A DNA stretch of 64,000 nucleotides from Paramacrobiotus metropolitanus (lineage: Eukaryota; Tardigrada; Eutardigrada; Parachela; Macrobiotidae): assembly GCF_019649055.1 (NCBI RefSeq), contig NW_026570233.1, positions 868,001-932,000 on the forward strand, in the 5' to 3' direction. Positions 23,974 through 34,800 of this stretch are shown here, one piece after another. Numbering within the stretch: the first letter of the stretch is position 1; each line of letters starts with the position of its first letter. The notes under the pieces are model-generated. The model was not told the origin of the DNA. It made no database searches and saw nothing but the letters and a program-made list of their open reading frames with translations. Position numbers and translations under genes: made by a program.

Positions 23974-24406
23974 TTACTTTCGGCCAAGGTACCAGTTGCT
24001 GGTCGGCAGGGTCTCACTCGATGGCAGCGCACTGGGCGGCACCAATGAACTGTACTGGTGCTTGACTGACGAAGTGCGTTCCGACTTCAATGGTTGCAAT
24101 TTTAAAAGGGCACGTAGATCTGCCGATGACGCAATGGCATTATCGGTGATTGGTTGGCTCAGAAGAAGCAGTAGATGGTCATCTTTAAACTGTCGGCTTG
24201 TATGGTCCTGGCGTTTTTCGACGGCAGAAGGTTCGACTGTAATTATTTTGTTTCAGAATACTGACAGATTTCTTAAGAATTCCCACACTCTGTAACTTAC
24301 CTCTTCGCACTCGCTCTAACGAAGTTTTAAGAGCACACCTGCATCCATCGATGGAGAATGCAACAAAAAACATCGTCAAGCACAATTTAAGTAGTACTGT
24401 GGACAT
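23974..24406 (-). CDS. Neuropeptide-like prepropeptide with amidated C-terminus
   Basis: Two exons: 24406-24301 and 24236-23974, about 122 residues. Exon 1 has ATG, a signal peptide (MSTVLLKLCLTMFFVAFSID) and ends at a near-consensus donor GAG/GTAAGTT. The 64-base intron ends ATAATTACAG and phase 1 is kept. Downstream of a dibasic VRR comes AVEKR, then a peptide starting with Gln (candidate pyroglutamate) and running about 75 residues to SNWYL-GRK-stop. Gly followed by two basic residues at the very end is the classic signal for C-terminal amidation. This combination is what a secreted, PC-processed hormone precursor looks like. I do not recognise the WYL-amide ending or the overall sequence. 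A TATA box lies at 24557-24564. A chemoreceptor-like remnant ends just upstream on the same strand. Confidence 0.65.
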
Positions 24407-24556
24407 TTTCGACAGTGTGAGAATAAGTAGCAGTAGCACACCGGAAAGTAACACGTTGATAATTCTTAAATTGCTTGGACTAATGCAAACTTCTCTTCTC
24501 GTCTAAACTGCCGTATTTTCAGTCTTACTGTGTAGGGTGTACCGCCTAGATTTGCC

Positions 24557-24564
24557 ATTATATA
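24557..24564 (-). promoter_or_regulatory. Candidate TATA box of the neuropeptide-like gene
   Basis: TATATAAT on the minus strand, about 150 bp upstream of the ATG, leaving room for a 5' UTR of about 120 bases. It overlaps the stop codon of the chemoreceptor-like remnant. Confidence 0.4.
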
Positions 24565-24966
24565 CGCTGCTCATCAAATCCCCTGTCGAGAGCAGCTAGA
24601 AACGTCTTAATGTCGCGCGGCTGTATGCGTCCAATTTCCATCAATAATTCGTTTTCTACTTTGTAAGAAACCGTCAGAAACGCGATAATTGGGCCTACTG
24701 TGTAAATATTTAACATGTCTCAGAAACTGCAATTTTGTAAGAATATAATCAAAATGTCCACGGGAAGCTTGAGTCCTTCGACTACGTCATTTAAATATTT
24801 AATGTTAATTGCTCTGCAATTACCGCTGCACCGACTGCGGAAAATTCCCGCTATGAGAGGGCAGGTTAGCGAAATATCATGCATGACAAATGGCGCATAG
24901 AGAATAAGCCGTTGGATGCTGAAGAGTTCCGACATAGCGCGGCCGCAGCCATACATTTCAAGCTCA
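24558..24966 (-). pseudogene. Chemoreceptor-like (gustatory-receptor type) C-terminal remnant
   Basis: Minus-strand frame: ELFSIQRLILYAPFVMHDIS, then LKLPVDILIIFLQ, a TGA, then MLNIYTVGPIIAFLTVSYKV followed by MEIGRIQPRDIKTFLAALDR and a stop. The order (short helix, last membrane helix, then a polar tail with G-R-I and an amphipathic helix) parallels the 3' end of the intact gustatory-receptor-like gene at 41.4-43.2 kb (FSMLLYQME, GRIDMG, DLPKFLDDIRNGI). The TGA may be removed by an unmodelled intron; otherwise this is a truncated copy. No N-terminal part was found; DNA further upstream holds another pseudogene on the other strand. Confidence 0.35.
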
Positions 24967-25111
24967 TCTATGCCATCAGACTTTCTGATGACCATACGCA
25001 TATTTAGATGATTGCGTCAATCATTAGTACATTACGGTTTTGAATAGTAAGAGTTAATGTCTTGGCTATTTTCTGCTTCATACTCGTAACAATGGCGTGC
25101 GATATATGTAT

Positions 25112-25655
25112 ATGGGAAGCTTATACCGCTGACGTTACGAAATTGACCTTTCGTAGCGACTCAAAAACAATCGCGCGCGACAAGTTCAACCACTTTTTGA
25201 ATTTTTTTTTTCGCACAAAAGACCCACAGACTCTTTACAGCAGCCATCATTCCTGTTGATCGGTGAATTTCAAGCAAACAAATTTCATGTTTGCGCGGAT
25301 ACACCTCCATTAACGCTTAAAAGGTAGATGCAATGATGCCGTCGTGCATTCCCGAGCATCGGTATTCAATCGAATGATCCACAAAGCTGTTGCTTAACAC
25401 TAACCAGGTTTTCCACTGCGGGAAAGCATTAAATGGCATCCATAAAATTAATGTCTGCTAGAACAGAAACAGAATAACACGATAGTGCAAGATGTTGAGG
25501 AGCAGTGCCATAGTGATTCTACAATGGCGGTGTGTCAGAAAGGTTAAATCGTGCTTGCATGAAGTACCGGAACAATCCACATTTGCCAATATCAAATACT
25601 GCTCCGTACCGAATTAGATATGCTCGCAACGCTTTTGCCAAGTTTATTAATCACT
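25112..25655 (+). pseudogene. Decayed copy of the 20.9-21.45 kb gene
   Basis: Protein-level match AYTADVTKLTF, RDKFNHFLNF and KDPQTLY to the intact AYAADVTKLTF, RDKFDLFLNF and KDPQTLY. DNA matches continue downstream: CTCCATTAACGCT, ACCAGGTTTTCCACTGC, GTGTGTCAGAAAGGT, GAACAATCCACATTTGCCAA. Indels and stops break every exon. A segmental duplicate in the same orientation, about 4.2 kb from its source. Confidence 0.7.
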
Positions 25656-26050
25656 TAACCACAGTATAAAATACCCGATCAGTGCTTGAATGAGATACTG
25701 TATATATCATGTGCGAATTCAGTCAATTCACGCGCAAATTCGATAGTACTCGTACCTTTGGAAAGCATTGTTTTATGATGAGTTTTATCCACTTGCTGCT
25801 TTTGTGCGTAATTGTGCGTATTTATTACTTTCTGAACCAGAAGTTGTTTGATTACGTAAAATTAATTTATTACATTTCATTATTGCCAACTGATTTTACT
25901 ATCAAAGCAACGTAGCACAAAACAACCAATGAACATTTTGCATTGCTTAGGAGTGCTATATAAAAAAACATACTTATTGCAACACATTTACACCAGCTAC
26001 CAGCAAGACCGACGTCGTGAGAATGTGAGAACGACAATGGCATGCGCAAA
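25656..26050. other. Intergenic, no gene seen
   Basis: AT-rich; holds TACTCGTA at 25747-25754. Confidence 0.4.
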
Positions 26051-26734
26051 TTAGGATGTATAGCGACTCGTAATGTACTTGCTATAAATGTCCATCAGGT
26101 TACTGCGATCGTTTCCGCTGGTGAAGCTCAGACACGTGGTGAAAATCGTCCTGGCGCTGTTGTCCACATCCAGACATTGGGAATGCCGAGATCCGGTTTT
26201 CTCATAGGTGGCCTTACACAGGAGCCACAGCTCATACAGGTTTGTGATCTGCTCGCGGCACATTATGGTCAAATCGGCGGCGGTCACATCGCGTTTTATT
26301 CGCTGAGGAGAGACGCTGGCCGATGCCAGTTGTAGAGCGCTCGACAGTTTTGTTATTTCCTGTAATACATATCTCACATTAATATTAGACACTGGTTGTC
26401 ATTGCAAAAAAACTAACAATGTGTCCTCTAGAAATAACTCTTGTAAGGAATTAGGAATACTAACATCTAACTTATTCTAACGCGCTGGCAAACTTTAAAA
26501 CTTTTTTCCGAAACCGATAGTGCGATTGAGTGGTACAGGTTTGACGGTTATACAACAATACAAAAAGATATTAGAAGGTATGTAAAGAAAATTTTTTTGC
26601 CTTTATAGCGGACTCTCTCAATACGATATTGCACCCACCTGTGTAAGAGCTTGGTCTGGCTGCTCCATTAGATCGGCGGCGGCGTACCCCACAGCTATCG
26701 ACACGAGGAGGACTGCAATAAACCTGATCGCCAT
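26051..26734 (-). CDS. Four-cysteine secreted prepropeptide, family member C (intact)
   Basis: Exon 1 (26734-26639, 32 codons) encodes signal peptide MAIRFIAVLLVSIAVGYAAA and ends ALTQ at donor GTGGGT. Exon 2 (26359-26051) follows GTATTACAG and gives 102 residues plus stop; total 134 aa. Residues EITKLSSALQ start the propeptide, and QRIKR followed by D is a furin/PC-type site. The mature part has cysteines in TIMCRE, LLCKA, SQCLD and TTCLS, each pair separated by exactly 13 residues, and ends in SRYTS. Member D on the opposite strand shares this architecture throughout. A TATA box lies at 26873-26880. Predicted as a secreted, convertase-matured protein of about 85 residues with two disulphides; the family is unknown to me, and a hormone, defence or matrix role is open. 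Confidence 0.8.
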
Positions 26735-26872
26735 CGTACCGTTAAAAATATTGGAGAACTGGAAATATATACTGGAGATCGAACGAAATATACTGGAGAA
26801 CTTAGCTGCTACTGCAAAACAAGAAAAAACTGAATTGTAACGTTGGATGCCTAACTGCTTATGCGGAATTCT

Positions 26873-26880
26873 GTTTTATA
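26873..26880 (-). promoter_or_regulatory. TATA box of member C
   Basis: GGAGTATAAAACAGAATTC on the minus strand. The same neighbourhood is recognisable upstream of member E, where the TATA is altered to TTTAAAA (GGGAGTTTAAAAAACTGAAT). Confidence 0.55.
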
Positions 26881-26884
26881 CTCC

Positions 26885-27905
26885 TTTTGCGGCCACATGA
26901 ATGAAAACATCACTGACGACATTTTCAAAGTTTTTGCATAGATTTCCGTGGCGTGTTATCCTGTTTTTGTAGCGCGATGCTTATCTCCAGTGCATGTATC
27001 GAGGCCACTGACGCCGGGTGATGTAATTAGTAAAGTACGAATCGGCGCTCCCAGTTAACAAGCAGATCGCAAAACCAGATACCTATTCACAATGAGGCTC
27101 CATATAGATTTCTTTATACGGTTGTTAAAGTACTCGTACTGACAAACATTACCATTAGTCAAAATAGTGCATTTGTCAGTTAAAATTAATGCAATAACAC
27201 CATTAAGTATCCATAATTATTACCAATAAGCGCGGCAGGCGTTTAGACACTAATGCTTTCACATTAGCTTTGGAAAGCAAAATCAAAAAGAATAAAATAG
27301 AAACATAAATTAAAGACTGAAACTCTGAGTAGCACTGGCTCAAAACTTATTGTGCCTAAATGATCACAAAATGCTCCAACAGTTTTGACACGGTAAACAA
27401 TGACTACCTTGCAGGCGCTGTGTCAAACCGCAAATACCAACAGTTTTTTCAAAGATTTTATTCTAAAACTATGCGAACTTCTAGCTGCGGTAACAGGCAA
27501 AAATAGGTTTATGAATATTATAAATGTTTGGCAAAGCACACATTCTGAATTTTCAAATGCCTTCGTTCTAGTTATTAAAAAGACTTTCCGCCTCCAGCCA
27601 TAAACAAAGGGGATCAATTATTAAAATTATATTAATTGAATTATTTAAGTAAAGACTATAAAGCTAACGTTTCCAATCTATACTTCTGCATTACTTCGCT
27701 CACAAACATAATATTGGATGATGTCATATTGATTAACCTTTGCTTTTGGTTAACCTTTGTCCCACACCCAGTGCTTTTTGCGTAATAAAGTCCAGTAGGT
27801 CATGACTCATGACATCATCCGTAACAAAAACAAAAATAACATAATACACCCAAAAGCACCTTTGGATATCGTCGTCACTTCTGTGTTACACCTTTCCAGA
27901 TCGAC
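26885..27905. other. Shared upstream region of divergent members C and D
   Basis: About 1 kb between two divergently transcribed paralogues. A 67-codon frame at 27400-27603 is not supported. TACTCGTA at 27131-27138. Confidence 0.4.
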
Positions 27906-27908
27906 TGG

Positions 27909-27916
27909 TATATAAA
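27909..27916 (+). promoter_or_regulatory. TATA box of member D
   Basis: TATATAAA, with a candidate initiator TCACA about 28 bases downstream and the ATG at 28033. Confidence 0.55.
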
Positions 27917-28032
27917 TTAAACGTTCCACCATTGAAGTCACAACTGCATTACATTGCTCACTATTAATCGTTTGACTATTACGCCTGTATTTACTGTAAT
28001 TTGATCAAGCACGATCTCGATTATCACTGAAA

Positions 28033-28740
28033 ATGGCAGCAAAGTTTCTAGTGATCTTCCTGACCGCAGCAATTTTTGCCTATTTTGGTGTCTTCGCTAA
28101 GGGAGTGCCCCAGGATGCTCTCGCACGGGTTAGTGCAACGCTTAGTACAGTCTGCATTTTTGACGCTTTTTGTTTTGGTTGTACAAAGTGCATTAAAAAC
28201 ATTCTGAGTAGATTTGCTATCGACCTTTTTCAATTTTTATCTACGAGTAGTCTTCGTCCACCATCCGATCGTGACTACAATCTTAGCGGTTTACAAACTT
28301 CGCTTCTGCCTTTTATTTAATGGAACGTAAAACTTTTGATTCTACAAAATTCACTGTAGATCTAAACTGCCAGCGAAAGCAGACCATCATAATTAACCGA
28401 CACTGCTGTTTTGCAGAAAATCACGACTTTGTCCGACGCTGTGCATAACGCTTTCGCCCACCGCGATCTTCCGCGGACCAAGCGCGAGACGGTGACTCTG
28501 GAAATCAGCGAGGCCAGCATGCCCGTAAAATGCCGCGAGACCGTCACGGCGCTACAGGAGTTGTGGCTACTGTGCAAGGCCTATTACCTGCGTCTGGGTT
28601 CCCGGTACTCCGGATGCAACGATAAAGACAGCGACATGAAGAGAACATTCGGCATCTGTCTGACCTACAGCAATGTGGCTGATCGTGAGAACCTGGTGGA
28701 TATGTATAGTAATTTCATAAAATATCAGTACACTTCTTAA
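28033..28740 (+). CDS. Four-cysteine secreted prepropeptide, family member D (intact)
   Basis: Exon 1 (28033-28128) encodes MAAKFLVIFLTAAIFAYFGV and ends ALAR at donor GTTAGT. Exon 2 (28417-28740) follows CTGTTTTGCAG; total 139 aa. The propeptide is followed by PRTKR and then E, matching the R-x-K-R site of member C. Cysteines sit in PVKCRE, LLCKA, SGCND and GICLT with 13 residues between each. The tail YSNFIKYQYTS matches YSKYITSRYTS of member C. Exon phase (0) and position are conserved across the family. Identity to C is moderate, so these are old paralogues still under constraint. Divergent arrangement with C could allow joint regulation. Function unknown; secretion and proteolytic maturation are inferred from motifs. 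Confidence 0.8.
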
Positions 28741-29685
28741 TGTAGCTGTTTGACCTTTATCTGCCTAATTTACTAGCTCGATTGTTGCAACAGTCAGTGT
28801 TGTCGCTCTTTATTTATACTGCTTAATGGTGCGGCCTTTCCTGAGTTTCCTGGGTTGTAATCTTTGTGTATAAACATAGGTACTCGTTAAGGTACCAATT
28901 TTGCATTAAAACCGATCCTTAAATGTAAAGGCTTCTTATTATCGTTACTGTGATCCCTCTTATTCGAAGGATTTCGGATTACAGCTATGCTGCCTGAAAA
29001 AATGTGAATAAAGTCAGTGCAATAACGCTCTGCTATGTCACTGAATTTTTCTTATTTGCGGTATTGCTGAAAATGCAGTGTATTCACTCCAAGTTATCAC
29101 CAGAACTTCAAACGGCAAACTGAAATTTTAGTTAGTTATTACTCAAATGGTGTTCAAAAACGTGCGCGATTCTACTAAAGCATATTATACTGTAGGCAAG
29201 CGCTACAGTAATGCCAGGCAAACTGCATAAAAAGTCCTTGGCATAACTAAATTCCGCTGAGGCCATCTTGTATTAATATTAAGTACGTATTTGAAAAAAT
29301 ACTTCCATGAAAAACACCACAAACTGCACAACTAAAAAAAAGTGCATAAAAGCTGCATAAATTTTTGCAGTACAATATGCATAAAATCTTGCTCAGAAAT
29401 TCGCTTGAACAGCCAGATGCATAAGTACAGTAGGTAATTCTATAAGACTTCCATAAAGGCCTACGCAAGAACCTGCATAAATAGGCATCTGCATAAATAG
29501 ATAGTTTTTGCATACTTGTAAGCGATTTTTCTGAATAAAAAATTTGTTTTCTTTTATTATGTCAAGCTGTAGTTTGTTTGTCAAGCTGTATCGCATCAGA
29601 GCATCTGTAGTACATGATGTACATCACAATACAATCTATGAAAGACTCTGATGATCTGATCACTTTCCTTGACATACTCGTAATT
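28741..29685. other. Intergenic, no gene seen
   Basis: 3' flank of member D and of the pseudogene beyond. Many CATAAA/GCATAAA words near 29340-29500, but no clear tandem repeat. Confidence 0.4.
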
Positions 29686-31212
29686 TCACGCTGTCCAAGC
29701 ACCAGAATTAAAAGTATTATGTCCAGACGCAATATCAACTAGGGTGCACCTGACCAATGTTATGATGGCAAAATTAATTTGATGTAGCGAGAAGAATCGA
29801 CTTGCACGATACCTGTACTGTTGAGCATGTATGAGGATCGTGTGATACTTGCTAAAGATGTCCAGCAAGTCACTGCGATAGAGTGAGTGGTTACTCCGCT
29901 AGTGTAGCGTAGACCTCTGCTGAAGTATTGCTGGACCATGCCGGCCAAATTCAACATGCGGAATACGTGGATCCGTTGTCTTCGTAGTAGGATTTGCACA
30001 CAACCCACACCGAGTACATATTCACGATGACCTCCAGGACAGTTCACGGTGTCAGTTCACGGTCGCAACGTCGCTTTTCACACGGGGATCAGGAGAAGGA
30101 GAAGAAGGAGGAGAAGCGTTCACCGATACCAGTTGCAGAGCGCTCGCTAGCATCATTATCTCCTGTACAACATAGCTGAAATTAGGCAGTGATTTTGATG
30201 ACAGACAAGTTAAGGGAAGTGGGCCGGTACATGGTACCAAATTCGTGTACATGCACAACAACTTACACTTTCGCTCCCTCCCAAACACATTTTTGTTTCG
30301 GTTTATGACATTCTATAGCCAAAAGGTTTGTATACACTGGTGTGAAAACCGTTTGTGCGCGCAACATCCAGTTCGGGAGTTATGGCTGTTAGAAAATTCC
30401 AAAAGGTTTAAATGCATTCAGGTGTACCAAAAGTCTCATTATGAACCGATCTCCCTCGAATTTTGCACGTAAATGGACATAACCACGAAGAATGTTTTAC
30501 ACCGATCCACCGTTCTAGCATGTTTTTCAAATTTAATTTAATTTCAAAAATTTTAAAATTCGTTTTAAAATTTGAAAAAAATTATGGAAGTCTGGATCGG
30601 TGTAGAAACGATCTTCATGGACATGCGCATTTACGTGCAAAATTTGAGGGAGATCGGCCCATAATGAGACTTTTGGTACACCTGAATGCATTTAAACTTG
30701 TTGGAATTTTCTAACAGCCATAACTCCCGAACCGGATGTTGCGCGCACAAACGGTTTTCACACCAGTTTATACAAACCTTTTGGCTATAGAATGTCATAA
30801 ACCGAAACAAAAATGTGTTTGGGAGTGCGCGAAAGTGTAGTTTTTGTGCATGTGCACGAATTTGGTACCATGTACCGGCCCACTTCCCTTAATTACATCG
30901 GCACCTGGGAATGTTGATCAAGAAAGCTGCAATCGGAATTATTCTCACCCGTTGGTTAATTGTGTCTTGTACTTGAAAGCACCAGTAACCAGTTATGAAA
31001 TGTAATATTAACTGCACTTTTTGCTGTCGAAAAAATTAGTAGCATCAAGTTTCACCTGCTTACACAAAAATATAACGAGGAACTTGAACTGATTTGAGCA
31101 TGGACTGTCTTGATGTAGCGTTCACTTGTGCGAGAGCGCATTGTAGGGTCCCCACCGCAGCGTATCCGACAATAATCGGCACCAGGAGAATTGCGATAAA
31201 CTTAACCGCCAT
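29686..31212 (-). pseudogene. Four-cysteine family member E, broken, with a transposon in its intron
   Basis: Exon 1 (31212-31126) is still intact: MAVKFIAILLVPIIVGYAAV, ending ALAQ at GTGAAC, phase 0. Exon 2 (from 30165) starts EIMMLASALQLVSVN after TTGTACAG and has PRVKS in place of QRIKR. It then shifts frame: WVVCKSYYEDNGSTYSAC followed directly by a stop in one frame, and SDLLDIFSKYH in another, matching SNLMDIYSKYI of member C. The intron carries the foldback element at 30210-30892. The promoter TATA is degenerate. Several independent lesions make this a genuine pseudogene rather than one assembly error. Confidence 0.7.
30210..30892. mobile_element. TTAA-flanked foldback transposon, 683 bp
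   Basis: Ends are TTAAGGGAAGTGGGCCGGTA and its reverse complement TACCGGCCCACTTCCCTTAA. The arms stay paired for roughly 300 bp each, including TTTGTTTCGGTTTATGACAT, GTGCGCGCAACATCC and CTCATTATG..CGATCTCCCTC, and meet in an AT-rich centre near 30540-30580. No transposase ORF. TTAA at both borders is the target-duplication hallmark of piggyBac-type elements, so this is probably a non-autonomous piggyBac-like MITE. High arm identity suggests a recent insertion. Confidence 0.85.
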
Positions 31213-31896
31213 TGTACCTCTAAACGTGATACTGAAATGGATTGAAAAGGATGGCTCTTAATGCCAGTGCACAACTGAACCATAATAGTTATTTCTTACT
31301 TAACTGCCTCTGCAGAATTCAGTTTTTTAAACTCCCGTTATTGTGTTTCTTAGAACTCCCGTTATTTCGTTAGTACAACATTAGTGCAGTAAAGTCAGCG
31401 AGGTCAACGGGGTACTCTGTATTGCTAGATTGGGCGGTCAGTTCGTTGGTAATGAATTAAAACAGATAATACCAGGTATCATAAAATCCCAGTTAATTCG
31501 GTTACTCAATAAAAATTCTGCAATGAACTCAATGCGTCACGCCTCAACTGGACCAGCGTCGATCTTTTCTTTTTTAAAAACCATCCTTAACCATAGTTTA
31601 CGAAACTAAGTCTCGCGTAACTGTCATTTTAATTCAAGTGAATCTTCAGGATACATAAATAAATTATTTGCACTATAATAACACATTATTTGCGCATAAC
31701 TGACACAGCATTCAACTTCGTATTCTCTACCAAATTGCATAGAACGCAGTATTTTAGCGGGATCACAGTCTGTACAGTAATAAAAAAAAGTTATTTACGA
31801 AACCAGCTAAATCTCACAATTCGGCAAATTGGGTCACGACAGAAATTTAAAAATGGGCTGCAGTTATACATCTGAAACAAAGGGTGAAGGGGTGCA
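31213..31896. other. Upstream of member E and 3' flank of the kinase
   Basis: No gene seen. Contains the degenerate TATA region of member E near 31325-31340. Confidence 0.4.
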
Positions 31897-34800
31897 TCAA
31901 AAATCCTGGAATACAGCTCGCTGCTCCTCTGGTGCCGGCGGGCCGGGATTATCTCGCCAGTCTTCCGGATAATCATCAAAATTCCCAGCGTCACCCGGAT
32001 GCGCAACGTGCGGATTATATGGCGGCTGTAGCGTAAATATCAAATTTTACCATACAATTGACGATGTACTACGGCTACACAATTTTTATTTTATTATGCA
32101 ATCATTGTAATGTACTTAATATATTTCATTATGGAATACAGAACTGGGTTTGCTAAGCCAGCTGATGTGCATTTATGCTCTTCTAAATATGTGTGCGCTT
32201 TACTTTACTTAAATATATATATATATATATATGTATATTACTTCGATTACCTCCATTTCTTTATCTAAACAGCTTTGCCAGTTTATTGTCCAGAACCATC
32301 TGTGAGCTTTAATGTCGTCGACTCCATTCTAAAATAACGATGGCATGAAAAACAGTTAACACAAATTTTAACATAATTATGCAGAGAGCAATATACCACT
32401 AAAAATTACAAGTATTACGCTATCTTACCTTCATGCTGCCCAATCGCTTCGTGCGGTCGGCCACTAGAAGCTTTTTTATCAGATCCCTACAATTAAATAA
32501 GTAAGCCACGGGTTAATTACGCTGATGACCGCGTGCATGACCGCAGTATATGAGTTCGTCTTATGCATTTGTTATTTACTTTGCAACAAGATCGAAGTTT
32601 TTGGGCCATCGTATCTTCCCATCAAGTATTTTCTGGTAAACTTCAATGGGGTTATCGGAATAGAAGGGCGGATGGCCAACCAGCATCTCGTAAACCAGAA
32701 TCCCAAAGGCCCAGTAGTCCACGGCTTTATTGTAGCCACGACTCTGGATGATTTCCGGCGCCAAATATTCCGGTGTTCCACATAACGTCCATGTCCTGTC
32801 ATATTAAATAAAATACTTTATATTATAAATATGCTTGTGATAAACGACAATTTGCTTTCCTGTGATATTTACTTAAAGGTCACAGTGCACGAGTATTAAA
32901 CCATGCCAAACGTTTTATCGTATATGCAGCTGTACATATGCTTTGCGTCGTGACTGCTGCGAAAGTAAACGCTTCCGAAAGTATTATAAGCAGCTTCAGT
33001 AATGCGCAACAAATTCATTAATTTGCTTTCCCGTTACGTTACATTAATTGCTAGCGAGTAAATATATCGTAGATATCAATCAGAAAAATAACAAACAGAG
33101 CTTAGTAGCAAAACAGGAAGTACTTAACATAGTTGACGGACTGTATTATGTAAAATGAACATCCTGCTGTACAGTGTACACGCTCCAATGAAAACGGTAT
33201 AGACAATAATATTATTGCTCCTAATATAATATGCTCGCGCATATAATGCATTCACGACTGACCGGTCGGTTAGCTCCTTGGCGAATCCGAAATCGGTGAT
33301 GCGAATGTGGCCTTTGTGATCGAATATCAGATTTTCCGGCTTGAGATCCCGATAGACAATGGACTTGGCGTGCAGGTATTCCAGTGCCAGGAGGATTTCC
33401 GCCCCGTAGAACATGGCGGTCGGCGCGGGAAACCGGCCCACCGAACGCAGATAGGTGAAGAGTTCACCGCCTAAACGGGCCACTATTTGTTATTGCCATG
33501 CAGTTTTGATGAGGTATAGCGCCGATGGTGAACAGAAAATACCGGGAAAACATGTAACGTACCTGGTGCATATTCCAGTAACATGTATAAATTAGTGTTA
33601 TCGTGGTGCGACCAGAATCTGCAATAACCAATAAGATTAATTGATTACGTGTATGTTATGGATTTAAGTAAATGGAATTTCGGGAAATTATTTGGTAATT
33701 TTCCCAGTAAACTTTCATTATGAGTTTTTTTACGTAGTTACGGGAATGCAGCGATATTACTGACCGCAAGATACTCGTAGTTTTAAACGGTCGCCTAAGT
33801 ACGCATTCTGCATAAGTAAACAGATTTCCGGCGCTGATACCACGTAAAAATAAATGGGAAATTTTATTGCACGTAAAGTTCTAAAAATAGGCTGGCCGCT
33901 GTATGACATTAAAGAAAACGACCGATGGTATAATTTGTTTATTTACAGTTTAACGATGAAGGGATGATCCAATTTCTCCAGAATGCCCTTCTCATCTTTG
34001 ATGTGCTCGACCTGTTTGAGCCGGAACACGTCCTGTATGCGGAGTATTTTCATGGCAAAGTATTTCGGTTCCTGTTCCGGCAGGGCGCCGGTGTCCTCGC
34101 AGAGTACTACCCGTCCGAAGGTCCCGGTGCCTGTAAACACTACTAGCGTGAAAACATACATCCGCATCTACTCTAAATAATATTACGGGTATATGCACTG
34201 CGCGCCTAAAAGTAAACAGATAAATCATGCCCGGAGAAAAAAATGATCAAGAGGGAGATATTTTTAATCACTCTCTCAACGCTTCCCTGATTACGCGCAG
34301 CCACCGGTTCCGCTATAAACACCGGTGACGTCACCATATATTTATATGCAGTACCGGCTACGGTTAGAAAATGGCTACTTTTGCCGCTGTCGCTCCGATG
34401 ATTGGCAATTTGCAGAAGGGGAACATGCGTATAAAATATAAACATGGATACATGCGTGGATAATGGGCAATTTATCTCGAAGCGGCCCACTCGATGTCTC
34501 TGTGGCGGCAATTAACCGGATCGAAGTTTCCTCGATTAAACTAGAATGATCTGAGGCTAATAACGGACTGAACGAAATACTAAAAATATTTATGCACCCC
34601 CTAAAAAATGGACTAAAATAAGAATTTTGTATAATTTTGAATTTATACGTCTTATATAAATTTTCGCACGCGAGTATAACTAATTATGGCAAGGCTAAGG
34701 TCCCAAATTTGTTTATATGTTTTTTCCGAGAGCCAATAACCCATACTTTGTTAGGATTTTGGTGAACGTCGTATAGTTCTGCGTTATTTGTTATTTTTCT

